DNA from: Clostridia bacterium | Lineage (GTDB): Bacteria; Bacillota; TC1; UBA5767 | DNA length: 47,631 nt | Direction: 5' to 3' | NCBI GenBank assembly: GCA_030625965.1 | Contig: DAOUPV010000009.1 | Location: 1 to 47,631, forward strand | In this document: in pieces, positions 15,465-23,928 of the stretch | How positions within the stretch are numbered: the stretch's first letter is position 1 | Layout of the letters: each line of letters opens with the position of its first letter | Notes under the pieces: generated by a model | What the model saw: the letters and a program-made list of their open reading frames with translations, nothing else | What the model was told of the DNA's origin: nothing | The model's database searches: none | Program-made: the position numbers and the translations under genes

Positions 15465-17072
15465 TTATTCGTTGGCTTCTTCCACGTGGAGTCTCTTGCC
15501 TTTGACCTTTTTGCCGTACAGTTTCTTGGTGACTGTTTGGGCGCAGCTGCGATCAACATCCACGAAGGAGAAGTTATTCATGACTGCAATGCTGCCGATG
15601 GCTTTAGGAGAAAGCTGGGCTTCCTTCACAATTACATGTACGAGGTCCTTGGCGCCAACCTTGTCTTTTTTGCCGACACTGAAGAAGAGCCTAGTCGAAT
15701 TCTTGTTGAGTGGACGTTTCTTACCAGGTCTTTCTGATTTCTTCGATTTGTTATCGAATGCGAGATTGATGTCCTCATGCTGATAATCCGATTCCACGGA
15801 AAGAGTCTTCTGCATAAGAGCGACACAAATCTGCTCCAAAGGTATTTCCTTTTCCAGCTTGCGAACCATAGGTAGATACGTCTCTAGAGAGCGCTCAGAC
15901 AGGTTTCCTTCAAGCTCTGCCAGCAGATGTTCGATCTTGGACTGCTGAACTTCCTGCCTAGTGGGTATGAGGATGCGGGCTACGTCTTTCTTGGTGTAGC
16001 GCATGATCTCTTGGAGCTGTCTCTTTTCCCGGTTGGTTACCAACGTGATGGAACGGCCCTTCTTGCCGGCCCGTCCGCTTCGGCCGATACGGTGGACGTA
16101 GTACTCACCCTTTTCCGGCATGTCGTAGTTTATGATTAAATCTACGTCCCGGATGTCAAGGCCTCTGGCTGCGACGTCGGTGGCGACAAGGATGTTCACT
16201 TTGCCGGCGTTGAACATCTTGAGTACGTTCATCCGCTGTTCCTGCTTCAGGTCACCGTGGATTTTCTCCGAAAAGATGCCTTCAGAGACCAGCTTCTCGC
16301 CGGTTTTGTCTACAGTACTCTTCATATTGCAGAACACGATACAGCGTTTGGGCTTGTTGGTGGCGATAAGTCTAAGCAGGGCTTCAAACTTGTGCTTACC
16401 ACTGGTTTCACAGTATTCCTGCTCGATGGTATCCGCAGTCACGGTATCGGATTCTACTTTGAGGAATACTGGATTCTTCTGGTATTTCTTGGTCAAGGCC
16501 AATATGGGTTTCGGCATGGTGGCTGAGAAAAGTACGGTTTGACGCTCTGCCGGCAGACTCACCAGTACTTGTTCGATTTCTTCTCTAAATCCCATGTTCA
16601 GCATTTCATCCGCTTCATCGAGTACTAGGGTATTGATGTACTCGGTCTTGATGGTATGTCTGCGTTCAATGTGATCGATGGTCCGTCCCGGTGTGCCTAC
16701 GATGATCTGCGCACCTTTTTTCAGACTGTTGATCTGGCGGTGAATCGGTTCGCCACCGTAAACGGCGACTACACGGATATGTTCTTTGTATTTAGCGATA
16801 CGCTTGATTTCAGTGCTAACCTGTACCGCCAGCTCTCTGGTCGGACACAGTATAAGAGCTTGGGTTTTTTTATTGCTGGGATCTACCTTCTCCAATATGG
16901 GAACGGCGAAGGCCGCTGTCTTGCCGGTTCCAGTATGCGACTGACCGATGACGTCCTGACCCTCTAACAAGAGGGGGATGGTCTGCGCCTGGATGGGAGT
17001 GAGATCGACAAAATCCATATCCAGCAGTGCGTTTTTCGTTTCCTGAGAAACGTTTAGTTCATTGATTTTCAT
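15465..17072 (-). CDS. DEAD-box RNA helicase with DbpA-type RNA-binding domain
   Basis: This ATP-dependent RNA helicase has about 535 residues. Motifs in order are Q motif (PIQAQTIPLLLEGQDVIGQ), Walker A (SHTGTGKT), PTRELAVQ, DEADEML, SATMP, and the RecA2 motifs ATDVAARGLD and HRIGRSGRAGKKG. A Lys-rich linker leads to a C-terminal DbpA-like RNA-binding domain (about residues 460-538, VHVIVKEAQLSPKAIGSI, FSFVDVD), which in DbpA recognises hairpin 92 of 23S rRNA. A role in 50S ribosome assembly or cold-stress RNA remodelling is likely. I start at ATG 17072; a TTG three codons upstream is also in frame but lies directly on the GAAAG motif. It has its own promoter at 17114-17142. Confidence 0.94.
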   Translation of the reverse strand: MKINELNVSQETKNALLDMDFVDLTPIQAQTIPLLLEGQDVIGQSHTGTGKTAAFAVPILEKVDPSNKKTQALILCPTRELAVQVSTEIKRIAKYKEHIRVVAVYGGEPIHRQINSLKKGAQIIVGTPGRTIDHIERRHTIKTEYINTLVLDEADEMLNMGFREEIEQVLVSLPAERQTVLFSATMPKPILALTKKYQKNPVFLKVESDTVTADTIEQEYCETSGKHKFEALLRLIATNKPKRCIVFCNMKSTVDKTGEKLVSEGIFSEKIHGDLKQEQRMNVLKMFNAGKVNILVATDVAARGLDIRDVDLIINYDMPEKGEYYVHRIGRSGRAGKKGRSITLVTNREKRQLQEIMRYTKKDVARILIPTRQEVQQSKIEHLLAELEGNLSERSLETYLPMVRKLEKEIPLEQICVALMQKTLSVESDYQHEDINLAFDNKSKKSERPGKKRPLNKNSTRLFFSVGKKDKVGAKDLVHVIVKEAQLSPKAIGSIAVMNNFSFVDVDRSCAQTVTKKLYGKKVKGKRLHVEEANE

Positions 17073-17113
17073 ATATTCCAACTTTCTTCATTTCTTTTGC
17101 GGTGCAACAACTC

Positions 17114-17142
17114 ATTGTATATGAGGATAGTGGTTATCGCAA
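17114..17142 (-). promoter_or_regulatory. Promoter of the helicase gene
   Basis: Read on the minus strand, TTGCGA (17142-17137) and TACAAT (17119-17114) are 17 bp apart, about 40 bp before the start codon. Confidence 0.75.
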
Positions 17143-17160
17143 GTTAAATCGCAAAAGAAT

Positions 17161-17180
17161 AGCCGCAGGTAGCTGCGGCT
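17161..17180 (-). terminator. Terminator of the GH26 gene
   Basis: AGCCGCAG-GTAG-CTGCGGCT forms a perfect 8-bp stem. The minus-strand continuation is ATTCTTTTGC, a modest T tract. It lies 12 bp past the GH26 stop. Confidence 0.75.
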
Positions 17181-17191
17181 TGGTGAATCAG

Positions 17192-18511
17192 TTATTGTAG
17201 TATGATAGTTTTTTCCTGGTAGTCGATGAGAATCTGATAGCCGAATCGATCGGCGACCATTCTAAGTGGGATGCCGTGCACGTTGTAATATAGATCATAG
17301 AATGAACGTTTTTTATAGCGGTTGATGACCGGTACTGTGACGGATATGTCACCATCGGACAATGTGGCCGATCCGTCGCGTCTGGCCATGAGCTTTAAAC
17401 CCAGATTGTTGGTGTAGAAGTCTAGGTCGACGTAGAGGCTTGACTCATGGATGAAATAGCGGTAGTTGAAACTGAGTTGCTCCGGATGATTTCCTGCAGA
17501 CTGCTGGATATCGCTGAGATAGCGCTCGTCCTGGATCAATCCGGCATAGGCACTAATGAGTGCTTCTTCCGTTGTGAGGGCGTAATTGTTAATGCGCCGG
17601 TAAGCCCAGACTTCGTTGGAGGCATCCACATTGTTTACATTAAAATAGGTTACTGCTTTGACCCGTGGGTAGCGGTCGAGAAGATTCCCATATAGGCGAT
17701 TCAGTTTCTCGATGGCGAAAGCGTTATAGTAAGTGTCATCAGTGGTCGTATAATGGGTAACCCCGTACTCGGCGATATGGATAGGTTTTCTGGCGCTGTA
17801 TGTGTCGTAGACGAAATCTAGCAATCTCAGGGGATCTTCAGCCATGGCCCCTTGATAGAGATCATCGTTGTGGTAGATCACATTGTAAAGATTCACACCA
17901 ACCCAGTCCACATATTCGTCACCGGGGTAATACCTCTCGATCCGGTACTCTGGGAAGGTGAAGACGGTCCAGAGCATCATGGCATCGGGAGCATCTTCCG
18001 CCATCGCGTCATGTACCAACCGCCATTTCTCGATGTATTCAGCCGGATCTCCCGAATAGGCACACCAGGTTCCGTTCATTTCACTGGCGAAGCGGATGAA
18101 CAGGGGGCAAGCTGCAGCGCCGGCCTCTTTTGCGAACTGTCTTAGGTACTCGTCATCCTGCACGCTGTCCAAGCCATCGTTTGGTTCCCAGGCGATATGC
18201 GGAATGCCGCCAAGCTCTTTTACTTCATTGACCCATTCCGTAGGGAATGGCTTGCCGTATCCCAGATACTTGAAATAGGTAACGTGCTTTTTGCCGACCA
18301 TCTGGTTGAACAGGGTCATGTCGTTGTTGATGCTCACTTCTTGAAGGACATAGGCACCAAGATAAGCACCATCCATAGGTTCATACTTGGCACTTTGGTA
18401 GGTGATGGTGTTGTAGAGTGTCCATTCGTCATCGATGGCCAGTGCGGCAGAAGGGATGAACAGCTGTACAATAAGCATATATATGATGGATTTTACAATT
18501 CGTTGTTTCAT
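17192..18511 (-). CDS. Secreted GH26-family glycoside hydrolase (beta-mannanase-like)
   Basis: The 439-residue product has a signal peptide (IIYMLIVQLFIPSAALA). A GH26 (beta/alpha)8 domain covers about residues 35-320, with the acid/base Glu144 in RFASEMNGTW and the nucleophile Glu248 in IHIAEYG. YVDWVGVNLYN also fits the family. A C-terminal domain of about 90 residues (LKLMARRDGSA, IPLRMVADRFGYQI) resembles the copper amine oxidase-like surface domain also found in the hydrolase at 10783. GH26 enzymes mostly cut beta-mannans; a beta-1,3-1,4-glucan or xylan substrate is possible. It is monocistronic, with a near-consensus promoter and AGGAG ribosome site. Confidence 0.87.
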   Translation of the reverse strand: MKQRIVKSIIYMLIVQLFIPSAALAIDDEWTLYNTITYQSAKYEPMDGAYLGAYVLQEVSINNDMTLFNQMVGKKHVTYFKYLGYGKPFPTEWVNEVKELGGIPHIAWEPNDGLDSVQDDEYLRQFAKEAGAAACPLFIRFASEMNGTWCAYSGDPAEYIEKWRLVHDAMAEDAPDAMMLWTVFTFPEYRIERYYPGDEYVDWVGVNLYNVIYHNDDLYQGAMAEDPLRLLDFVYDTYSARKPIHIAEYGVTHYTTTDDTYYNAFAIEKLNRLYGNLLDRYPRVKAVTYFNVNNVDASNEVWAYRRINNYALTTEEALISAYAGLIQDERYLSDIQQSAGNHPEQLSFNYRYFIHESSLYVDLDFYTNNLGLKLMARRDGSATLSDGDISVTVPVINRYKKRSFYDLYYNVHGIPLRMVADRFGYQILIDYQEKTIILQ

Positions 18512-18537
18512 AAGGACTCCTCTGAAGATATAAATAT

Positions 18538-18566
18538 AATATATTACTTCAAACTACGCTTGTCAA
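18538..18566 (-). promoter_or_regulatory. Promoter of the GH26 gene
   Basis: On the minus strand, TTGACA (18566-18561) and TATATT (18543-18538) have exactly 17 bp between them. It is the best -35 match in the window. Confidence 0.85.
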
Positions 18567-18604
18567 AGCGCAGAGGTGTGCGTCTTCCGCCTATCTGCTA
18601 TAGA

Positions 18605-18613
18605 TGCTACAAT
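18605..18613 (+). promoter_or_regulatory. Extended -10 promoter of the first YwdJ-like permease
   Basis: TGC-TACAAT precedes the start codon by about 57 bp. The same TGC-TACAAT occurs before the second permease (20112-20120). No consensus -35 is present. Confidence 0.5.
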
Positions 18614-18670
18614 AGTTGGGGATGGATAGGTAAGGGTCTGAATCAGGGGAATGCCGGAATGTGAGCAGAT

Positions 18671-19960
18671 ATGAAATATAAAATGAAGGATATACCGCCA
18701 TTTTGGGAATCCTTGCTATACGGACTCCAGTGGAGTGTCATGATTATCAGTGTATATCTGTTCTACCCCATACTCTTGGCCAAGAATTTTTCTTTCGATG
18801 CTACTGCCACAGAAGCCCTGATACAGAGGACGCTCTTGATGCTGGGTATAGCTACTGTACTGCAACTGCTGTATGGACACCGGATAACCGTGTTTGAAGC
18901 CATAGCGGCTTATTGGTTTGGCATATTCATGCTCATCGGTCAATCTGTGTTGGCCCGAGGTGGAACCATGGAGATTGTTCTGGGTCAGATTACCTTTGTA
19001 ATTCTTCTGACAGGGTTGATCATCTTCCTTTTGGCTGTGACCAGATCAGTAGATCACTTAAAGAGGTTGTTCGCTCCGAGCATCCTGGGGATCACTTTGG
19101 TCCTCATTACCATTCAGATTTCAAAGAGCGTTGTGCTGGGGATGTTGGGTATACAGAATGGAAGAATCGACCCAGCCCTTAGTCTGTTTTCGTTTTCCTT
19201 GTTTTTCGTGACATTGGTATTCAGTCTGCGAGGTGGCAAGTTGAAAAGTTATGTCGCTTTGCTGGGTTTGGTGTTGGGAAGTATCCTATACCGGATGCTG
19301 GGATTTCCCCTGCTACAGGTTCACCGCATCTTTTCTCTCCCCACATTGGGGGCATTCGGTCCGCCGATTGTGAACCTAGAACTGATTCCCTATGCCTTAT
19401 TCGTAGCTTTGATATACTACTCCAACTCCATTGCATCGGTAAGTGGTGCCGCTTCACTATTGGGGGTGACCGTGGGTAAGCATGATATCCGGCGCTATGG
19501 GATCGTCGGAGGCATACTGCACCTTTTGGCCGGTTTGTCTGGCACAATTCCTTTAGTCCCGGCAGCAACATCAATTGGATTCATAAAAGCGACTGGCGTC
19601 GGGTCCAGACATGCCTTATTTGTAGGGGGAGTCTTTTTGGTAGTGATGGGGCTCATAGCTCCGATTGGTGCCTTTTTTGCCACGATACCTTATGTGGTTG
19701 CCTATGCTGTTGGACTCAGCGTATTCGTGCGCATGGCTGCCATGGGATTCAAGAGCTGCTTCCAGGCAGGCATGAAAGAGAGAAGTCTGTTGGTTGCAGG
19801 AGTTTCGCTTACTGTGGGATGCGGTTTCATGTTTATTCCGGCCGGAGCCTTTGCTGATGTGCCTCTGTTGGGCAGCACCTTGGAAAACGGTATCTTTATC
19901 GGGGTGCTAACGGCCCTAATTATAGAACACTGGATTCTACCGGTTACATCGATGGATTAG
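18671..19960 (+). CDS. NCS2-family permease, YwdJ-like (tandem copy 1)
   Basis: The 429-residue membrane protein has about 12-14 hydrophobic segments of the nucleobase-cation symporter-2 fold. It begins FWESLLYGLQWSVMI and has LLYGHRITVFEAI and KATGVGSRHALFVGG. The TM1 QH motif of characterised NCS2 carriers is QW here. The TM8 Glu (EFVGD in the canonical copy at 43690) is replaced by YYSNSIASVSG. These changes match the YwdJ-like 'uracil/xanthine transporter' branch as I remember it, so the substrate is uncertain. A very similar gene follows at 20180. Start ATG 18671 has only a weak ribosome site (GTGAG), as does its twin. Confidence 0.83.
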   Translation: MKYKMKDIPPFWESLLYGLQWSVMIISVYLFYPILLAKNFSFDATATEALIQRTLLMLGIATVLQLLYGHRITVFEAIAAYWFGIFMLIGQSVLARGGTMEIVLGQITFVILLTGLIIFLLAVTRSVDHLKRLFAPSILGITLVLITIQISKSVVLGMLGIQNGRIDPALSLFSFSLFFVTLVFSLRGGKLKSYVALLGLVLGSILYRMLGFPLLQVHRIFSLPTLGAFGPPIVNLELIPYALFVALIYYSNSIASVSGAASLLGVTVGKHDIRRYGIVGGILHLLAGLSGTIPLVPAATSIGFIKATGVGSRHALFVGGVFLVVMGLIAPIGAFFATIPYVVAYAVGLSVFVRMAAMGFKSCFQAGMKERSLLVAGVSLTVGCGFMFIPAGAFADVPLLGSTLENGIFIGVLTALIIEHWILPVTSMD

Positions 19961-19984
19961 AGAATATGTATGAGTTTAGAATAT

Positions 19985-20022
19985 TTGGAGATCTGGCAAA
20001 GGCCAGGTCTCCAATTTTTTTT
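19985..20022 (+). terminator. Terminator between the tandem permeases
   Basis: A 13-bp stem (19985-19997 with 20002-20014, one G-T pair, loop AAAG) is followed by eight T. The two permease genes are therefore separate transcription units. Confidence 0.93.
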
Positions 20023-20111
20023 ATCTGACTTCAATGAAGCAGTTTGGAGGGCATAGAGGGGCGACTAAGGGGGAATGGGAAGGAAATCAGTAGGAATGGT
20101 GGGTTTCCTTA

Positions 20112-20120
20112 TGCTACAAT
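20112..20120 (+). promoter_or_regulatory. Extended -10 promoter of the second YwdJ-like permease
   Basis: TGC-TACAAT lies about 60 bp before the start codon, in the same relation to the gene as in copy 1. Confidence 0.5.
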
Positions 20121-20179
20121 AAAAAAAGTAGATAGGTTATAACCCAAATGGTTGGGACATGACGGAAAGTGAGTGAAAT

Positions 20180-21505
20180 ATGAAATATAAAATGAAGGAT
20201 AAACCTCCATTTTGGGAATCCTTACTCTATGGATTACAGTGGAGCGTCATGATAGTCAGTGTAAATCTGTTTTTCCCCATATTATTGGCCAAGAACTTCG
20301 GCTTCGATACTAGCACCACCGAGGGCTTTATACAGAGAACACTGTTACTATTGGGTGTGGCGACAATCCTGCAGCTGCTCTACGGTCATCGCATAACTGT
20401 GTTTGAGGCTATAGCAGCATTCTGGTTCAGCATCTACATTCTGATCGGCCAGTCCGTGCTGGCCAGGGGTGGTTCCATGGAGTCCGTTTTGGGGCAGATC
20501 ACCTTCGTAACATTACTGTCTGGACTGATCATTCTGCTGTTGGCCTGGACCAAATCAGTGGACCATATGCAGCGGCTGTTCACTCCGAGCATATTGGGGA
20601 TTACCCTGATACTCATTACGATTCAGATCAGCAAGAATGTGGTTCTCGGCATGTTGGGCATACAAGACGGTAGAATCGATCCGGCGCTAAGTCTCTTTTC
20701 ATTCTCTCTTTTCCTGTTGGCATTGACCTTTAGTCTGAGGGGCGGTAAAATGAGAAGCTACGTAGCCTTGCTCGGTCTGGTTTTCGGGAGCCTGGCCTAC
20801 CGGTTACTGGGCTTCCCCATCACACGACTCCAAGTGAATAGCGTCATTTCCCTACCTGCGTTGGGAGCCTTCGGGCCACCGATCGTGAATCTTGAACTGG
20901 TGCCTTACGCTTTGTTTGTAGTCATGATCTATTATTCCAACTCTATTGCCTCAATCAATGGTGCCGCATCGGTACTTGGTGTGGAAATGGGTAAGCATGA
21001 GATCCGTCGTTACGGTGCGGTTGGCGGTCTGATTCACTTGCTGTCTGCATTGTTGGCCACGATTCCGTTGGTTCCGGCTGCTATGGCGGGTGGATTCATA
21101 AAGGCAACAGGTGTCGGATCGAGACATGCCTTGTTTGTCGGAGGTATCTTTATGGTAATCATGGGACTCGTCGCGCCGATCGGTGCTTTTTTTGCATCCA
21201 TACCCAATGCGGTCGCCTATGCGGTGGGGCTAAGTGTATTCGTGCGTATGGCGGCAATGGGTTTCAAGAGCTGCTTCCATAATGGTATGACTGAGAAAAG
21301 CCTGATGGTAGCGGGTGTATCCCTGACCGTAGGGTGTGGTTTTATGTTCATTCCGGCAGGGGCTTTTGCAGAGGTGCCCTTACTGGGTAGCACTTTGGAA
21401 AATGGTATCTTCATAGGAGTGCTGGTTGCTCTAGTAATGGAGCACTGGATCTATCCCAAAGACTCTGATGTGCCTAGCGTGAAATCCGCCAATGCAGGTC
21501 AGTAA
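20180..21505 (+). CDS. NCS2-family permease, YwdJ-like (tandem copy 2)
   Basis: The 441-residue protein is closely similar to the 18671-19960 product over its whole length (starts MKYKMKD-PPFWESLLYGLQWS in both), with a longer hydrophilic C-terminus (YPKDSDVPSVKSANAGQ). It shares the QW in TM1 and the missing TM8 Glu. Synonymous sites differ widely between the two genes while the protein is conserved, so the duplication is old and both copies appear to be under selection. No clear terminator follows; a separate promoter serves the radical SAM gene downstream. Confidence 0.83.
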   Translation: MKYKMKDKPPFWESLLYGLQWSVMIVSVNLFFPILLAKNFGFDTSTTEGFIQRTLLLLGVATILQLLYGHRITVFEAIAAFWFSIYILIGQSVLARGGSMESVLGQITFVTLLSGLIILLLAWTKSVDHMQRLFTPSILGITLILITIQISKNVVLGMLGIQDGRIDPALSLFSFSLFLLALTFSLRGGKMRSYVALLGLVFGSLAYRLLGFPITRLQVNSVISLPALGAFGPPIVNLELVPYALFVVMIYYSNSIASINGAASVLGVEMGKHEIRRYGAVGGLIHLLSALLATIPLVPAAMAGGFIKATGVGSRHALFVGGIFMVIMGLVAPIGAFFASIPNAVAYAVGLSVFVRMAAMGFKSCFHNGMTEKSLMVAGVSLTVGCGFMFIPAGAFAEVPLLGSTLENGIFIGVLVALVMEHWIYPKDSDVPSVKSANAGQ

Positions 21506-21612
21506 TAATATGGTGATAGCCTAGGAGCGTCTCGAAGAATCACATTATTTTGAAGAAATATTAATGGTCTTATCACCTGATAATCTGCTGAATTTCAGTT
21601 GGTGTACCATTA

Positions 21613-21621
21613 TGTTATAAT
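21613..21621 (+). promoter_or_regulatory. Extended -10 promoter of the KamA-family gene
   Basis: TGT-TATAAT lies about 36 bp before ATG 21657; the -35 region (TTTCAG) is weak. Confidence 0.5.
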
Positions 21622-21656
21622 TAATATGGAAAAGTTTTATAGAGGGAGATAGATAT

Positions 21657-22730
21657 ATGACGTACAAGAACATGACGACCCCGGAGGCTGCAGCGGAAGC
21701 GCTTGGTTTGACGGGGATAGAACAAGAGGAAATAAGCAAGGTTATCGATCAGTATCCTATGTCCATTCCGGACTATTATTTGTCGCTGATCGATAAGAAT
21801 GATCCAGATGATCCTATCAGAAAAATGTGCCTACCTGACATTAAGGAATTGTCTTCTGGTGGACTGGAAGATACTAGTGGAGAGGCTTGCAATACCAAAT
21901 TAACTGGTGTTCAGCACAAGTATTCACCTACTGTGCTTTTTTTATCGACTAATACCTGCCTGATGTATTGTCGCTACTGTTTTCGTAAACGCATGGTTGG
22001 TTTGACGGAAAAACAGATGATTCAGGGATTCGAAGATGCCTATCAGTATGTCCTGGCCCACAAAGAAGTAAATAACGTGCTGATCAGCGGAGGAGACCCG
22101 CTTACCATCAATCCGGAAATTTTGTCAGAGTTGCTGGGCCGCTTGGTTACCATCGAGCATCTTGATTTCATCCGCATCGGTTCAAGAGTCCCGGTAGTAG
22201 ATCCGGAGCACATATCAGAAAACAAGGAACTGTTGGCGGTGCTGAGCAAGTACTCCCAAATGAAGACACTGTATCTAGTGACCCATATCAATCATCCGCG
22301 AGAATTGAGTGAGAAGACCCGCAAGACTCTGAAGCTTATCAAGGATATGGGTATCATCGTCAGCAACCAGGCTGTTCTGCTGCGTGGCGTTAATGATGAT
22401 ACGGAGATCCTGATCGAACTGATGCGCAGTCTAACCCGGGAGAAAATCATTCCATACTATCTGTTCCAATGCAGACCGGTAAAAGGAGCACATGGCCATT
22501 TCCAGGTTCCATTGGCTGAAGGTATCCGGATTGTGGAAGCTGCCAAACATCGACTGAGCGGACATGAGAAGCGATTCCGCTACTGCATGTCCCATATAAC
22601 CGGAAAGATTGAGGCGCTGGGAATACTGGATGGAAGCAGCATGGTATTCAAATACCACGAAGCCAAAGAAGACAAGGATCAAGGCCGGATCTTCATCCAG
22701 GAAATTGATGATGAGCAGGGCTGGCTATAA
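21657..22730 (+). CDS. KamA-family radical SAM aminomutase, substrate not lysine
   Basis: The 357-residue enzyme belongs to the PLP- and SAM-dependent 2,3-aminomutase family. The cluster-binding Cys101, Cys105 and Cys108 lie in CLMYCRYCFRKR, and SGGDPL follows. The PLP Lys is probably Lys317 in HITGK. Taking Clostridium lysine 2,3-aminomutase Lys337 as that Lys, its lysine-binding Asp293 and Asp330 align by exact spacing (44 and 7 residues before it) with Arg273 and Cys310. An Arg in place of Asp suggests an acidic substrate side chain, as in glutamate 2,3-aminomutase, which has Lys there. It lacks the N-terminal extension of the classical enzymes. It is monocistronic. A beta-amino acid for osmoprotection or fermentation is a possible product. 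Confidence 0.85.
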   Translation: MTYKNMTTPEAAAEALGLTGIEQEEISKVIDQYPMSIPDYYLSLIDKNDPDDPIRKMCLPDIKELSSGGLEDTSGEACNTKLTGVQHKYSPTVLFLSTNTCLMYCRYCFRKRMVGLTEKQMIQGFEDAYQYVLAHKEVNNVLISGGDPLTINPEILSELLGRLVTIEHLDFIRIGSRVPVVDPEHISENKELLAVLSKYSQMKTLYLVTHINHPRELSEKTRKTLKLIKDMGIIVSNQAVLLRGVNDDTEILIELMRSLTREKIIPYYLFQCRPVKGAHGHFQVPLAEGIRIVEAAKHRLSGHEKRFRYCMSHITGKIEALGILDGSSMVFKYHEAKEDKDQGRIFIQEIDDEQGWL

Positions 22731-22886
22731 AGCCTGCAGTTGAAGGCAGGATCATCTCCAAGCAAAGCAGCCAACTAACAATTAGGGTGTGTTTTATGTA
22801 ACATTGCTGACAGAATTAGCTTGCAAAATTGACGAAATAGCAGGAATATCACATAAAATGTAGAAGTATATTATATTAAATCTTGT

Positions 22887-22977
22887 TTGCTGTTGCCCAC
22901 GGCTCTACCGTCTACCGAAGGTTGCATAGTCCTTCCGAGTAGCAGCAAGACCTGCCCCCTTCCTTATGGAAGGGGGC
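22887..22977 (+). ncRNA. Candidate structured RNA: three-way junction plus terminator
   Basis: A 10-bp stem (22887-22896 with 22939-22948, with G-T pairs) encloses two hairpins. One is ACGG-CTCTA-CCGT (22899-22911). The other is GAAGG-N9-CCTTC (22917-22935). The junction strands are CTACC and CGA. The loops share a possible CTA/TAG kissing pair. A strong GC terminator follows at once. The architecture recalls purine riboswitches (which have CUACC in the same junction), but the loop sequences do not fit that family. No gene lies within 440 bp downstream, so it may be a free small RNA. A TTGACG (22829-22834) with TAAAAT (22854-22859) may be its promoter, though the spacing is long. Confidence 0.5.
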
Positions 22978-22980
22978 TTT
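22954..22980 (+). terminator. Terminator of the candidate RNA
   Basis: GCCCCCTTCC-TTAT-GGAAGGGGGC is a perfect 10-bp stem followed by TTT. It is 223 bp past the KamA-family stop, so it could serve that gene as well. Confidence 0.85.
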
Positions 22981-23152
22981 ATACGTTGTGGCATAGATGA
23001 GATGAAGATGTCTGTAGCTGGTCTGTTTGGGCATATGAAGAGAATAAAAGGATTGTTCTATATTGATGTTTTATAGGACAAAAACTTCTCAATCGAATTA
23101 TTTGTGCATTATAATAAATAGTAAGATACTTGTAGCTTGTTTTCGTCTCCAA

Positions 23153-23212
23153 TTCACTTGCGGTGTAGTTTATGATATACTTCTTATATAGCAATTACTT
23201 TCACAAGTAATT
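23153..23212 (+). promoter_or_regulatory. Hydrogenase operon promoter and 5' hairpin
   Basis: TTCACT (23153-23158) and TATACT (23176-23181, with an upstream TGA giving an extended -10) are 17 bp apart. Just past the expected start is a perfect hairpin or palindrome, AATTACTT-TCAC-AAGTAATT (23193-23212). The leader to hydC would be about 235 nt and holds no ORF that I can support. Confidence 0.6.
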
Positions 23213-23423
23213 CCACATCTAACCCAAACCACTTCAAAAGATCTACAAAATAGCCTTAGTTTTCTGAACTAATGACGCAATGTCAATCAAAATGCGATTC
23301 ACCTTGAATCAACAGAAATCTCTCGATGCTATACATCCTATTCAATCAAATCGACCTAGTCTGTTATGGTTAAGAACTATACCACCAAGTTTATAGAAAG
23401 AAAAAGTGAAGAGAGGTGTTGAA

Positions 23424-23918
23424 ATGAGTATTGCAACATGTCGTGTTGACACAATGGATGAGCAGGATAAGTTTGCCCTTCTGACTCAAGTCATTGAGGA
23501 ATATGAGAGGAAACCTAGTAATCTCATACAAGTATTGCACTACGCTCAGTCAATTTTTGGTTTCGTAGGAGCAGATGTGCAAAGGGTCATCGCCCAGAAA
23601 ATGGATCTGCCACTTGCAAAAATTACGGGTGTACTGACGTTCTATTCATTTTTCTCTACCGCGCCTAGGGGACGCCATATCATCAGTGTCTGTTTGGGTA
23701 CGGCTTGTTTTATTCGAGGTGGACAACCCATATTGGACCACTTGAAGGAAATCCTGGGGATCGATGTGGGTGAAACCACTGAGGACCAGCGATTTTCATT
23801 GGAAATCAGACGTTGCATCGGCGCCTGTGGTATGGGACCGTCGCTAATCATCGATGAGCAGGTATTCAAGCGTCTCAATGTGTCTGGAATCGAGCAGATT
23901 CTGGATGAATTCGAATAG
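23424..23918 (+). CDS. hydC: Bifurcating hydrogenase small subunit, NuoE-like [2Fe-2S] protein
   Basis: This 164-residue protein is the NuoE-like subunit of a trimeric electron-bifurcating [FeFe] hydrogenase. A helical N-terminal half (KPSNLIQVLHYAQSIFGFV) precedes a thioredoxin-like [2Fe-2S] domain. The four ligands are in SVCLGTACFIRGG and RCIGACGMGP. I start at ATG 23424, preceded by GAGAGGTG, not at the in-frame GTG 23406. It leads a three-gene operon, with hydB 10 bp downstream. The subunit relays electrons between the flavin subunit and the rest of the complex. Confidence 0.93.
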   Translation: MSIATCRVDTMDEQDKFALLTQVIEEYERKPSNLIQVLHYAQSIFGFVGADVQRVIAQKMDLPLAKITGVLTFYSFFSTAPRGRHIISVCLGTACFIRGGQPILDHLKEILGIDVGETTEDQRFSLEIRRCIGACGMGPSLIIDEQVFKRLNVSGIEQILDEFE

Positions 23919-23928
23919 GGGTGAGGAC

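Noticed and set aside
22887-22948. Calling the structured RNA a purine riboswitch
   Set aside because: The junction CUACC fits but the two hairpin loops lack the conserved GG/CC kissing sequences, and no purine gene follows.
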